Shown in pieces: positions 53,400 through 64,000 of a stretch of DNA of 64,000 bases; position 1 is the first letter of the stretch, and each line of letters starts with the position of its first letter. Origin of the DNA: Phoma sp. XZ068 (taxonomy: Eukaryota; Ascomycota; Dothideomycetes; Pleosporales; Didymellaceae); contig RBKR01000010.1 of the NCBI GenBank assembly GCA_004835665.1, forward strand, positions 1,426,001 to 1,490,000. The letters run 5' to 3'. Position numbers and translations under genes: made by a program. The notes below the pieces were generated by a model that made no database searches, was not told where the DNA came from, and saw only the letters and a list, made by a program, of their open reading frames with translations.

Positions 53400-55610
53400 T
53401 GGCCGTCATCGAGAGCATCAAATGCTGATGTTATGATGCTCATGACCGTCAGGTTCGCCGCTGCCGATGACACTGCTTTGCTGTCAGCAACCCTCTCAAC
53501 ACCATCACCGTCGTCAACCCGTTCGGGTCCTTGAATAGAGTTCGCGATGACAGCACGATGACAGCGCTGAGTGTCAGCACCACCGTCTACAGCGTTGCGG
53601 CAGACAGTACAGTGCTGCACCCTTGTCAGCGACAGTGCCATCAGAGCTGACTGCTCAGATCCTGAAAGTCGCCCACGTGCGGGCGGCAGCACCGCATCTT
53701 CGAAATGGGTGACGGTCTTCGCATGTACACCCCTATCAACATCACCACTAGCTGAGAGGCCACTCGGACCAGATGAGTTGGTTCATCTCCACATCAGTCA
53801 GGTCTCTTCGTCAGCCTCTCCATCGACATTGCAGAGGTGATGCGTAGTCGCGCCAGCACGCGTAGGGAAGCCTGTGCTGTGTCGCATGGCTCTGCGCAGC
53901 GTTGTGGTCATATCAACCATCGACAGGTTCGTGCTTACACCATCAGGTACGATGCAAAAAGCCGAGGCTGCTGACGCCGGCGATCATCATCGCTCACTCT
54001 TCGACAAAGTGAATGTCGGCACTGACGTTAGTCGCTACAGTAAACATCACTCGGGGTGCTTCTGGCGATTCTGCCACTGAACATAACTTCTGTGCTGTTG
54101 GTCACCGAGGTTGACGGTCCAGCGCGTCATCGCTCATTCCGCTTTCGATGGCGCCGACATAGATGTCTGCCAGGGCTGGTGATCGGATCAGTCGTTGTGC
54201 CTGGTCCATCGCACTGAGCATCAGCCGCGACTGGTCTGGTCAATTCTACCAGAAAGAGTCAGCATATGAGAGAAGGAGCGACTCGTACCGGCTGTCAGTA
54301 CTGGTTTTCGCAGCATCAGCAGCAGGCCAGGCTCATCAACACGGCGCAACGCCGACTATCAGCATCAGCGTCAGTAGTCGCTATTGACATCAACACAGTC
54401 TGAGCGATGACGGAGCATGCCGTCATACCATCAGTGATGATGCAAGCTTTGTTGAAGTGCGATCGGTGTGACTGTTGACCGTCAGTGTTGGAGCCAGCTC
54501 CGACTGAAGCACTCATCAGGAGTACTTGTCAGTAGTGGCAGCGGAACGAACAAGGCAAGGGGTTCAAGTTGCTGCATCACTCGATCGCAGATCGCATCAA
54601 ACACTCACGGATAAAGGAGTAAAGGCCGGACCGTCATTGCTTATCAGGAAGTGCCGCTCAGCGATGACGGTCATCAGATCAGCTACCTAGTCAGCACCCT
54701 ACTATCGCAGCACAGCCTGCGCCCGCTACTGACGATCATCACGTGTGGCGCATTACAGCGTGTTAACGCTGGTGTCATGGTGGTTCCCTATTGATAGTAG
54801 AAAGATCATGATCCTCTCACTGCTTCGTTGATGACCGTCAGCGCTCTACTCATATGGCTTACCTGTCAATGCAAGCAGCGTCAGGCGTGATCGGGCGTGG
54901 CTCGTAGACTTCCTGTTTCGCGACGCAGTCTGCGGGTGGTACACTATTCATCCCCAGGCCCGCGAACTGTTCTGCTGAGCTTGCTAAGCCCGTCTGACTG
55001 ACGGCTGACGTCTGAACAGAGGGAAGATCGTTGGGGCTTCCATAACGATCCTAACAGCTTTTCTCATATCTATTGTCGCAGTCATGTCGCTGTTGATAGT
55101 CACCGATTACATTCCCTGTTCCGAATGTCGACACGTTGCTGCTCAGCGGCAACATGCTTCCCTCCGCAAAAAGCGCTGAACAAGCCGTTCGGCTTGCTGC
55201 GTCGTGGCAGATGGAACAAGCCACATCAGCGTAAGACAAGCAGATACATCGTGGTGGACACACCCGAACATTGAAATACGCAGAGCTCTGCGACACTAAC
55301 TGCTCCCTCCCATGACTACAACCAACCACTGTGTTTGTGCTATCTCTGATCTGCTTACGCCTCCATGTCAGCTATGGTGAACCCGTCAGCGATAGTTTTG
55401 GATTATTGCTACGCTAACAGCTAGCGCTCCTATACTCATCTTCTGCTTATCACCAAGCCGTTCATCATACTTTTGCCTGACGTAGATTTGATCACTTAGG
55501 AAAGCTGATTTCTCGACATGGCGAACAGTAAGTACTAGGACGTAAGCCAGAACTGTGGTGTCGAATATTGGCACTTGCTTCGCAGATGACGCCCGTCAGC
55601 GTAAGCGTTC
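53400..55610. repeat. Gene-free region rich in GTCAG/CTGAC words
   Basis: More than twenty GTCAG or CTGAC words occur, often as CGTCAGC, CTGTCAGCA or GATGACGGTCA, with irregular spacing and on both strands. No clear unit length and no coding motif is seen. The same words crowd at 12.73-12.94 kb and 20.93-21.05 kb. It may be a decayed array or the remains of an element. Confidence 0.5.
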
Positions 55611-57590
55611 TGCGGGCCAGTGGCTATAAAGGTGCCAGCACGACCTGCTCTAAACTTGGGTCTGCGGCCATGCACCGCTAAGTGCAACGCTCACTTCCAG
55701 CGAAGGGTCGTGATGTAACACGCAACTTGAGTCCCGCTCCGTCTTTCAGACTGCAGCCGCCGTCCCAATCCTCCTCTTACGAGCCCGGCGTAACCACCGG
55801 TGCCCAGTGAAACAATGTTTTCGTGCCGAATAGCTGAGCCGTACGTATCGGTGATGCTACCGTTGGCCGACTCATGTTAGCCACCAAGTCCACCGTTGAG
55901 GCACTAGCTAAAAGCCACGTGATCAGGAACAACCTCACACTCCTGGCTTGCGCGAACGCCCGCTCGCGGTTTCGCGTTTTCCGGTAGTCCCGCGCTTACT
56001 CTCGCGTCTACGTCCTGCTTGCTCACTTGGTGACTTTCCGGTAGCCTGCACTAGGCTTGGAGCTAGCGTGCCAGTATGGTCGGCGCCAACTACCACCAAA
56101 CTCGTGCTCTTTAGGCTAAGATACACAGTGCTTCTGACGCTGCTTTACAAGGCGTAAGAGCGTTGGAAGAACGTATCAGCCATTTCGTCAAGCTCCTGCG
56201 TCTCAGACCGTAGTGGACACACGCGTCCATCAACCACAAGCACAAAGCATCATGATCAAGTCTAGAGGTATCATGCTGCTGATTAACGTCAGTGGATGAC
56301 ACTACTTGCATCTCAAGCAATCTCTGCTAATCTCCCTCTCAGGTATCTGAACGGTACACGAACAATACAATGGAGATTCATCTACATTCTTGGCCTCATA
56401 CCCTGTGCACACACTTGCTATGCAACCACTTGGTTTTCACACACCACTATTGGCTTGCGCGTTCTTGAACTACTTGTTGTGGTCTTTGCTGACCAGTCGC
56501 ACAGTGTTGCGTCCAAACACAGATTTCGCTCACAGTCACTGATGATTTCGAGAGAGCCGCTCGGATCACGTCTTTTCCAGCTCGCCCGCACCTTTGCGAT
56601 ATTCTTCATCATCATCTATCCTACGTGAGTCTCGATCCCCAAGAGCAAGCGGCTCGTTCGTTTGCATCTTCCGCTCTATACCTAGGATTTTCCGTTCATA
56701 CTGTAATTGCAGGAGACCTGCAAATGGAAAGAGCGCCTGTCAGCTTCAGTCGTGAGATCACTAGATGCTAGGTGGGCCCACAGTATCAATGTCTCACTGG
56801 CTGACTACCGGGACAGGTCAACGTCAGATGATAGTCAGCCATACCCATATACTGCTCGTTTTCATCCGCATTTCGAGCGACCACAGGCTAGCCCTCACTG
56901 ATCGCTGCAGCTGGACAAGTTCTCGAGGCCCCTGTTCGTGCCTCTTTTACTGCTAGCTTATCAACACCGCCACCGCCGCACCAAGTAAGAGTAAAACCCC
57001 TCGTCACGACTATCTTTACTAAGCACTTAACAGGCTTCGGCCAACCCTGTTGTGGATGCCCTGCTAGGTCAGGCATCACGGCGTCAACTGGGAGCAACGG
57101 TGGCTGCCTGCTTAGGTGAGCGATTCATAAGGTTGTACGATCCCTCGTGAGGACTTCCGCGTCTACTAACACGCTGATTGTGGTCGTGACTGTTCCGTTT
57201 GTTGCGAGTAAGTACGGCGACACTCAATCATTGACAACGCCGTGGATTCATGACGAAGCTTGCTAGATCAGCCGCTTGCTATTACGCCGACCTTGTTGAA
57301 TCAAGAACAACTGCCGGCTAGGTGTGTCATTGATTCAAACTCCTCACAGTGTGGGTAAGCGGCTAAGACATGACTAGAAACTGTCATTTCCTGAAGGCTG
57401 CAGTTACAAAGAAGCCAGCCTAGAGACCATGGCAGTGAACATCTGCGATTGCGTTCAATGGCAATCTTACCCCTACGATTATGCCTCCGTCGAGCTGAAG
57501 CAAGTTCGCAACGGTCCACAAGAGACTGTAAGTCATGTTTGGCCCCTTGTTGATCCTGTGCGATACTATATCCCCAAACTGTACTGATGG
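55611..57590. other. Non-coding, no recognised gene
   Basis: Open frames are short and without motif on either strand. Scattered GTCAG words continue at lower density. Confidence 0.4.
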
Positions 57591-57599
57591 GGTAGGGTT

Positions 57600-57716
57600 A
57601 GGTTGCCCCCAGGGGCGAAAATGGTGGTTGCCCCTGGGGGCAAGCAATGCCAAGACTTGTCGGGCCTGCCAGCTCCTTTCCACCAGTGGTAGCTTCCGTC
57701 CTTTGCCCCCAGGGGC
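57600..57716. repeat. Three GC-rich palindromes TTGCCCC..GGGGCAA
   Basis: Near-identical 16-bp palindromes of the type TTGCCCC(CA/TG)GGGGC(A/G)A start at about 57602, 57629 and 57701. They stand 140-250 bp before the ParB-like coding start. Repeated short palindromes at one flank could be terminal repeats of an element or protein-binding sites. Confidence 0.7.
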
Positions 57717-57856
57717 AAGAGGTCTGTGCTAGGATTCGCGAACTCTCACCCTGCTCACGGCCAGTTCAGCTACTTGTAGCTCCTTCACAATCAACTTTCG
57801 TCCTCGAAGACACCGCCCAACTCGAACCCACTAACTCTGACAAAAGCGACACTGCG

Positions 57857-60073
57857 ATGAAGCGCAAAGGCCTAGACGTCTCAACTGAGACAGGGAAAAG
57901 GCAACGTACGGCCGTCAAGGAAATCAGGGAGGCAGACTCCATCTACGATCAAGCTGCGCCGTACTTGCTGGCGACGGCCAAATTTCCGATCGACGCGCTC
58001 ACCTCGGAATGGAATATTGGTGCAAACAGGCCCATCGACCCAGCTCACAAGCGGCGTCTGCGCCAGATCTTTGACGAGGCAGGCGTTCTTCGTCGAGACA
58101 GGAGCCACCGGTTGCAGGTCGCTTGCTCTAAGGCGCAGGTGCAGCAGATGCTAGACTACCTGGCAGAGGACGGGCAGGCTCAGGCAACTGCCACTGCCGC
58201 TGAGAGCGCTGAAGAAGGGGATCCAAAGTGGCCATCGTTCAAAGGCTGGGTGAGCGTGGTCGGAGCGAAGGTAGAGCTCATCGCGGGTCACCATCGCATC
58301 GAAGCTTTTAAAGAGTACCTGCAGCGCCGTGGGTTGCCGGAGGAGGAGCGATGGTGGGTGTGCAGCGTCTACGACAAAGGTTTCAGCCTCTGCACGTGCC
58401 AAGCAAGCAATAAACTAACCTAGAAGGTAGACACGCTTCCATCGCATCTGCGCATTCAGCTGCGTGCCAATCGAGAAGATGTTATCCTTCCAGACAACCA
58501 TGGCCAGATATGGACGGAGCTAGCGACTCTGTCATCTGAAAACGGCCAGCTGTTTAAAGGTTCGAACAAGTCTGTCGAACAGGAGATGCTGGAGCACCTG
58601 AGGCTCAGCAGTCGAGTAAAGTTTCCTGTTCGACGGCTGGCCACGCTGTGGAGGAATCTCAGCTGGAGACCAATGATCACCCGATGGTGCCGCACCTTGA
58701 TCGGGCAGGCGACCTTTAACATCTCCACATTTGAGTGGATGGCAAGCTGTAGGATAGACGATGTAAGTGCAGTCTGTATCCAGGCATAATCTGTACAACT
58801 ACGCTAAGCAACAACCTAGTATTGGTTTTCTGCAATGAACGAGGTGATGAAGATCACGTCAGAGTTCCAAGGCCAGCATGGAGTGGACGTTCAGCTAGCG
58901 GACTGGAACAAGCTAGCTGGCCTACCGCACGTACGGACTGTACACAAGGTGTGGGCACTGTTCTATCCTGGCCTTGACCCTGACGTAGACTCTGATTCCT
59001 CAGGCACACGTCGACGAGACTTCTTCCCGGACGCAGACGATATTGCATACGCGGGGTTGTATCGAACGGTTATTTCAGAACCAGGACGCCGGTTCATCAA
59101 CATCCAAGCGCTTTTGAAAACCACAAAGCAAGAAGGAAAGCTCATGAGCACTGTAATGTCTCACCTTACTTTGTGGATGAACGCAGAACCTGCAAAAGTC
59201 TCAGACCGCGACAACAACAAGCCTGCGCTGAGACAAGACCTAGTCCCTGCGCTGCGAGCAAAGTATGGCGACAAGGCTGAAGATAAGTCTCGAGACCTTC
59301 AGCAGGCAGTCCTTGGTCACGTACATGAGAACGCAAAAGGCTTCACCAGCGCCGCTCTAGAGCACTATCTTCAGGAGTATCCGAGCGGAGACGACGAAGC
59401 CTACCGCACGCGGTTCAAGCACAGGGCGTGGAGAGACGTGCTGTCTATCGTCACGATCTACGCAGGGCCGACTCTGCAACGCAGGTTCATTGCCAGCCCC
59501 GTATCAGAGGAGACTCGCAAGATCAGTCCGCCTACAGTTGCACAAACCGCGCGTGATCTCATCTGTCAGATCCCAGAAGTTGCGAACGATCCAGCGCTTC
59601 AGTCAGCAACTGCAGCAGAGCAGCTGCTAAGGATAATACAGCCAGTCATTGCTGAATGGATATCAAAGCAACATGTGCGCGTGTCGGATCCTCGTGGCGA
59701 AGACGAACAACCAACTACCGTCAACCCGGCAGACGAGCAGCGCGCGGAGGGTGGGCTGTTCTCTCAAGTATCGCGCAGACACGCAACACGTCAAGGGCAG
59801 CCATTAGCAGAAGCGCGGAACCACAGGCCCCTTCCCTGGGCTCAAAACGGACCAAGTACGCACAGATCCATTCGGGAGCCATCCGCCGCGCAATCAGCAA
59901 GCTCCGGATCGACAGCGGAGTCGGACGCAGGGGCTTCACCGCAGACGGAGATGCAGGATCCAATGCTGGTTGACTTTTCTTTAGACGGGCTAAATAATCT
60001 TCGAAAGGCTGGCGTGATTTGTCCCCCTGTTTTTGAGATTTGTCCCCCTGTTGAGATTTGTCCCCCACGCTAG
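57857..60073 (+). CDS. ParB-like (DUF3723-like) protein, three exons, 3' end inside a MULE TIR
   Basis: Residues about 45-180 resemble the ParB/sulfiredoxin-type fold seen in fungal DUF3723 proteins. FPIDALTSEWNIGANRPID is followed by VELIAGHHRIEAFKEYL, the GHxRxxA motif, and EERWWVCSVYD. ATG 57857 (MKRKGLDVSTETG) is the preferred start, though the frame is open from 57647. A first intron ends CTAACCTAG at 58423 but its donor is unclear. The second is clean (58763-58819, GTAAGT...CCTAG). Exon 3 is helical and of unknown fold (FSAMNEVMKITSEFQ, RRFINIQALLKTT, HVHENAKGFTSAALEHYL). The last about 20 codons (VICPPVFEICPP) are MULE TIR sequence, so the native end is lost. DUF3723 genes often ride on fungal Starship elements (established). 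A link here is only inference. Confidence 0.6.
60007..60069 (+). repeat. MULE left TIR with three GATTTGTCCCC units
   Basis: GGCTGGCGTGATTTGTCCCC is followed by two further GAGATTTGTCCCC units, spaced by CTGTTTTT and CTGTT. It mirrors 62812-62870. Confidence 0.9.
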
Positions 60074-60223
60074 GGCTATTGGATACCAACTGCCTAATTA
60101 GGCTTAGAGTGTAATCTATGAATACGACAACAGCGCGATATCTATGTGTCTCCGCGCCACGAAGCGTCCTTTATATTCCTCTCTACATTGTAGTTAGTTA
60201 TCTCTAGTTCTGTGTATATAATC

Positions 60224-62695
60224 ATGGAAGCTATTCCAGCACCCTTAGACCTTCTCTATAACTCCTACGAGGAAGCATACGATGCTCTCAAGACGCATGG
60301 CAGACAACACGGCTACGGCTTTGTTCTTAAGCGATGTAAGCCTCACAACTCAGATGTCAAAACACGATACTATTATCACTGTGACCGATTTCGGACCTAC
60401 CAGTCAAGTGCAAAAAAGTCAAGTACAAGCACGCGTGCGACCGGATGCCCCTTCAAGCTAGTTATCTTTAGGGTGAAGCATATCGAGCAATGGAAGCTAG
60501 AGGTTCTGGACAAGCATCACAACCACACCTGGTCGATCAACCCCAGCGCGCACAATGTGTATCGTAAGCGTACAACGGCATAAAAGGAAGTGATCGAATT
60601 GATGACCCATGCGGGGGCGCGGCCGATGCAGATCCTCGCTGCAATCCAAAGTGAAGATCATGACACCCTGGTTACGGCCACCGATATTTGGGGCGAGAGA
60701 AAGAAGATCAGAGAGAGACATTTGGATGGAAGGAGTCCGATGGAGGCATTGCTAGACGATCTATCCACGGCAGACTGGATCTTCGCCGTTAAGAAGGACG
60801 ACAACAATCGCATCCAAAACCTCTTCTTCGCCCATCAGAAGCAGGTCGAGCTTCTGCTGGCGAATCCTGATGTACTATTGATGGACTGCACATATTGAAC
60901 CAACAAGTACAAACTTCCTCTGCTGCATATACTCGGCTGCACTAATCTGTAGACGTTCTTCTCTGCAGGCTTCTGCTTCCTTAGCAACGAAACACATACA
61001 GACTACCACTGGGCGATTGCAAACTTCCTCCTCAAGACAGGTGTATAACAACCGCGTGTGTTTATCAGCGACTAGGAAGAAGTATTGAAGATGTTAGCGC
61101 GCGCGCTGCTCCCAGGAGTTCCTTAACTCTTGTGTGTGTGTGGCACATTAACAAGAACGTTCAAACGAAAGCGCAACAGATCTGGAGAGATGCTGATGGC
61201 ACGACAAAAGAAGAGAAGCAGAGGATTGTTGAGCAAAGGGCTTTATTTATGAAACGTTGGACTTAGGTACGCTGACTATAAGCGTTGAGAGCGCTCTATA
61301 GCAGCTCTGCTAGCAACCTTAGACTGATCGAGGCAGCTTGTCTACGCGAAGAGACCGATGGACTTCCAATTCAAGTGGAACGATCTGCTTAAAGACTACA
61401 GTTACCAGCCGGAGCTTTGCCGGTACCTGCAAGAAAACCAATACCTAACACGCACAGAGTGGGCAGCGGCCTGGACCTCCCATCACCGACACTACAACAC
61501 AATCACAAGCTCACCTGTTGAGGGCATGCACAAGGTCTTGAAGGACTATCTTATGACTTCAACAGGCGACTTGCTCCGTGTCGTCGCGAGGATCGAACAG
61601 ATGGTCAAGAGTCAACACAGCAAATACGCAAAGGAGATTGCATCTTCTAAGCACAGAACCAAGTTTCAGCACAAGCTCGAGTCCATGCCCTTCCTGCCTC
61701 CTGGGATCCATGATGTCCTTACTCCACCAGCTATCGAACGTATCAGGCAACAAGATTTGCTGCGACAGAAAGAGCAACGACAGCGTCGTGATGGGCATCC
61801 TTGTTCGGGCCTCTTTGAGAAAACGAATGGCCTTCCATGCCGGCATACGCTGCAAGAGGTGATGGCTGCTAGATCCACACTGCGATTGAATCACCTCTAC
61901 GACGATCATTGGCGCTATCAACGTGAGCATGGCCCGTCAATGCGCTCATCCTCGAGACCGTTCCAGTCCGTTCTCGAGCCACTTACCGTTCAGACAAGAG
62001 GTGCGCCAAGAAGAAACGAATCATCCACTCGCCGAGACCCCTCAGCTTTCGAACGGCGTGTGCCACCTTCTATACCTCGCTTTCAACCCTCCCATCAATA
62101 CCAGGGTCAAACGCTGGCTGAAGCTCTGCAGCAAGTCAACACCTCTGTCACTGTTTCGATTCCCAGCTCTACTTCAGTTGCAGATCCTGTAACCACCTGC
62201 ATATCTGTGTCGATCCCAGCACCTGCTCCTCTATCTCCAGCTTCACCTTGGTCATCTCCGCCTGTAGCTGTCGCTGTGTCAGTGACCATGGCTTCGCCCC
62301 CTGTCTGGCAACCTCCGATATTAGAAGAGTTCTTAGCCGACGTTGAAGGTCGGCGATGTCAACCTGTGTTATATAATTGCAATGATATGATGTCGGCTAC
62401 TAATTTCCTGACAGAATCAGGGCAGGAGGGGGATCCTGCAGAGCTGGTGGAGGCACGGAACATGGCTCTTGCTAAGCAGGGACTCTTCGCTTCCTGCACG
62501 CCGACTATGGCTTGGAACTATCATTTTGGAGACATGGAAGCTTTCTATGCTGAAAGGTTTGCACAGGTTGATGCTCAAGATGCAATTGTTGAGCCTGAGG
62601 TCACATCTACACGGCGGCCCAAACGCGCTGCAGCAGTGGCGGCTCCAGAAGCCTGGAAAGACCTTGGTCCGCGAAAGAGACGACGGTGTGAGTAG
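60224..62695 (+). pseudogene. MULE transposase (FAR1-like), broken mainly by nonsense codons
   Basis: ATG 60224 opens a FAR1-type zinc-binding domain (GYGFVLKRCKPHNS ... YYYHCDRF ... GCPFKLVIF ... HHNHTWSI). The MULE transposase domain follows with the catalytic region LLMDCTY, VFISD and the CxxH word CVWHINKNV, then SSPVEGMHK with the presumed Glu. A SWIM-like zinc site (HPCSGLFEKTNGLPCRH) precedes a low-complexity tail and the end DPAELVEARNMAL ... RPKRAAAV. Stops in the main frame are TAA 60581, TGA 60896, TAG 60950, TAA 61046, TAG 61073 and TAA 61124. A (TG)n expansion near 61130 adds a frame change, and the stretch to 61357 is scrambled. The 61358-62695 part is open. Confidence 0.88.
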
Positions 62696-62811
62696 ACGAG
62701 AAGTTCGGCAATGTAGACAATTTACGTACAGCCCCCCTTCACCCCTACCTGCTTCCAACACAAATACAAAACCGTAATCTATCTGACGCTAGTGGTGATC
62801 TGGCTAGCGCG

Positions 62812-62870
62812 GGGGACAAATCTCAAAGGGGGGACAAATCTCAAAAACGGGGGGACAAATCACGCCAGCC
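62812..62870 (-). repeat. MULE right TIR
   Basis: Three GGGGACAAATC units lie in inverted orientation to the left TIR and end CACGCCAGCC. Confidence 0.9.
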
Positions 62871-63314
62871 TGCTGAGATTTGTCGGGGTTTGCAGAATCT
62901 TTTCCGGTGCTTTGAAGTACCAAAGGTGGTCTGCATTATGGTTAAATTGCACGTGGAAATTGGTGACTTGGTCAGAGTAATTGTCCACTTCAACTTCAGA
63001 TAGCCCATTACCCTCACTATTAGAAATCTTGTATATGATATGGCACAAGGATGGTGGTGCAGAGAAGATGAGAGACTGGGTTTTTTTATAATGAAGGTAT
63101 CTAGCTAGTAAGATGTGACGCGTCACAGTAGGCAGCGATAGGCAGCAGCGCGGGGTTAACGCGTGATTACATGAGGTCTCAACATATGGGAAGTAATTCA
63201 GAGCATAAGTCATATGTGGCCAGCTTCAAAACTAAAAATTACAGTGGATATTGCGGTTGAATTGCGCTGCGAAGCGTGGAGTTGCGATTTTCTTGGGGAC
63301 AAATCTCAGCAGCC
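62868..63314 (-). mobile_element. MULE-derived MITE abutting the MULE
   Basis: The right end CTTGGGGACAAATCTCAGCAGCC is the exact complement of the MULE-fragment terminus at 961-983. The left end GCCTGCTGAGATTTGTCGGGG is its diverged partner. The interior (about 400 bp) is non-coding and shares GCACGTGGAAATTGGTGACTTGGTC with the MITE at 26682-27005 (GCGCGTGGAAATTTGTGACTTG when inverted). It begins where the MULE right TIR ends, with no spacer. Confidence 0.75.
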
Positions 63315-63892
63315 AAAAAGACAAGACCCACAGACTGTAGCCTAGTATTTGTTGAGAGATTCGTTTTCGTGCTCACACCTTGCAGACGCCTCTCGTAGAG
63401 TAACATGGAATCACATGCACATGAGGGCAGGGCGACAGCCAGATCAGACACAACCCGCTCTTACAACATCATCATAACAGGTGTGGCGCGAAGATTAATG
63501 CAAAGCGGCTGCCCGCATTGGTACTTCTGCTCTGTTACCCCGCGAGAACAAAGGTTGCGCTCAAAGCCCTTAGCACTTGGTGCACTATCCATATCATAGG
63601 TTCCCACAAAGAGAATGACGGATTCGGCAAGGCATTGATAAGCTTGGTGCTGCTACCATAGGTTGTCGTACTTCCGTTGGGATTGAGTTCGTAACATCGA
63701 CGTCACAAAAGTCAATCGTCATAGTCATCACAATATGATGCATTCGCAGTCAGTATGACGAAAGAAATGGTACCGTCTTAAGAATACAAGATAACTCAAC
63801 TGTAGCTGTGAACTCATGCTATATGTATCGCACGGATTCTACATTCCATCCTACGTTTCAAACGAAAATATCCACGTACCCATACCAGTATC
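63315..63892. other. Non-coding, no recognised feature
   Basis: No coding motif or repeat is recognised. It may include the upstream region of a gene that starts near 63893. Confidence 0.4.
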
Positions 63893-64000
63893 ATGAGTGA
63901 ACCGAGTTTCGTCGTCCTGCCTGTATCAGGCAGTGGTCCGCACCCCGATCAGGAGACAGCAGAGAGTAAGTCTGCCAGCACCTACTAAATTTACCCTTGT
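63893..64000 (+). CDS. Possible first exon of a gene cut by the window end
   Basis: ATG 63893 starts MSEPSFVVLPVSGSGPHPDQ and the frame reaches a GTAAGT donor word at 63969. Read through, the frame would stop at TAA about 63986. The support is only a fair start context and the donor-like word. Confidence 0.25.

Larger units (their letters stand above)
60007..62870 (+). mobile_element. MULE (Mutator-like) DNA transposon, 2.86 kb, RIP-scarred
   Basis: The inverted ends GGCTGGCGTGATTTGTCCCC (60007) and its complement ending CACGCCAGCC (62870) each continue with two more GAGATTTGTCCCC units, about 60 bp in all. One MULE transposase gene lies inside. No target duplication is seen: the left flank is the ParB-like exon and the right flank is another MITE. 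The nonsense codons show that this copy is inactive. Confidence 0.88.

Noticed and set aside
57600..62870. One large composite element holding both the ParB-like gene and the MULE
   Set aside because: The MULE has its own matched TIRs at 60007 and 62870, and the left one interrupts the ParB-like frame. The palindromes at 57.6 kb have no partner on the right.
1..64000. tRNA, rRNA or other structural RNA genes
   Set aside because: No cloverleaf with conserved A and B boxes and no rRNA core sequence was recognised by eye. A covariance-model search would be needed to exclude them.

Overview
The window looks like repeat-rich, gene-poor accessory DNA of a filamentous ascomycete, most likely a Dothideomycete (inference). 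The evidence is introns of about 40-60 bp, an SLN1-type hybrid histidine kinase, a fungal Ole1 desaturase fused to cytochrome b5, a Dicer-like 2 remnant, an NB-ARC fragment, a SAM-HMG protein, and pogo, MULE, Ty1/copia, Ty3/gypsy and RNase H-bearing LINE elements. Nonsense codons of CAA/CAG>TAA/TAG and TGG>TAG type suggest repeat-induced point mutation (RIP) or a similar process.

Layout. 1-3.6 kb: solo copia LTR, 3' end of a MULE, a beheaded lipase pseudogene and a pogo scrap. 3.7-7.2 kb: pogo element 1 with a 5'-truncated LINE inside its transposase. 8.3-10.7 kb: SAM-HMG gene with a frameshift, then a conserved-family fragment. 10.8-13.5 kb: non-coding, with decayed repeats. 13.5-18.6 kb: Ty1/copia element on the minus strand. 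18.8-21.4 kb: chromodomain scrap and two copies of a MITE. 22.0-25.5 kb: histidine kinase with one nonsense codon. 26.7-27.0 kb: MULE-type MITE. 27.8-29.8 kb: two exons of a host gene with a pogo element next to them. 30.9-33.1 kb: LINE endonuclease scrap and DCL2 remnant. 33.8-35.15 kb: gypsy fragment fused to a beheaded gene for a small secreted cysteine-rich protein. 35.15-44.27 kb: 3' part of pogo element 3, then pogo element 2 carrying a nearly full-length 6.2-kb LINE. 44.4-46.5 kb: SET-domain gene. 48.4-48.7 kb: NB-ARC scrap. 49.3-50.8 kb: intact Ole1. 51.9-53.4 kb: dead pogo. 53.4-57.1 kb: gene-free DNA rich in GTCAG/CTGAC words. 57.6-60.07 kb: ParB-like gene. 60.0-63.3 kb: RIP-scarred MULE and an abutting MITE.

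Main result. Two independent LINE insertions sit at the same codon position of two different pogo transposase genes. They have different target-site duplications (13 bp and 9 bp) and different lengths, and both end in a short AACC-type tandem repeat instead of poly(A). The larger copy carries a second, truncated 3' end, which may be a third hit at the same place. The target itself contains an AACC-like word. This suggests a LINE that uses a DNA transposon gene as its landing site. Other notable points are a UGA-CUA stop between copia gag and pol in one frame, MULE TIRs built from internal GATTTGTCCCC repeats, and the loss of a DCL2 catalytic segment.

Only Ole1 and the SET-domain gene look like undamaged host genes. 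The kinase, SAM-HMG, lipase, DCL2, NB-ARC and cysteine-rich genes each carry visible lesions.
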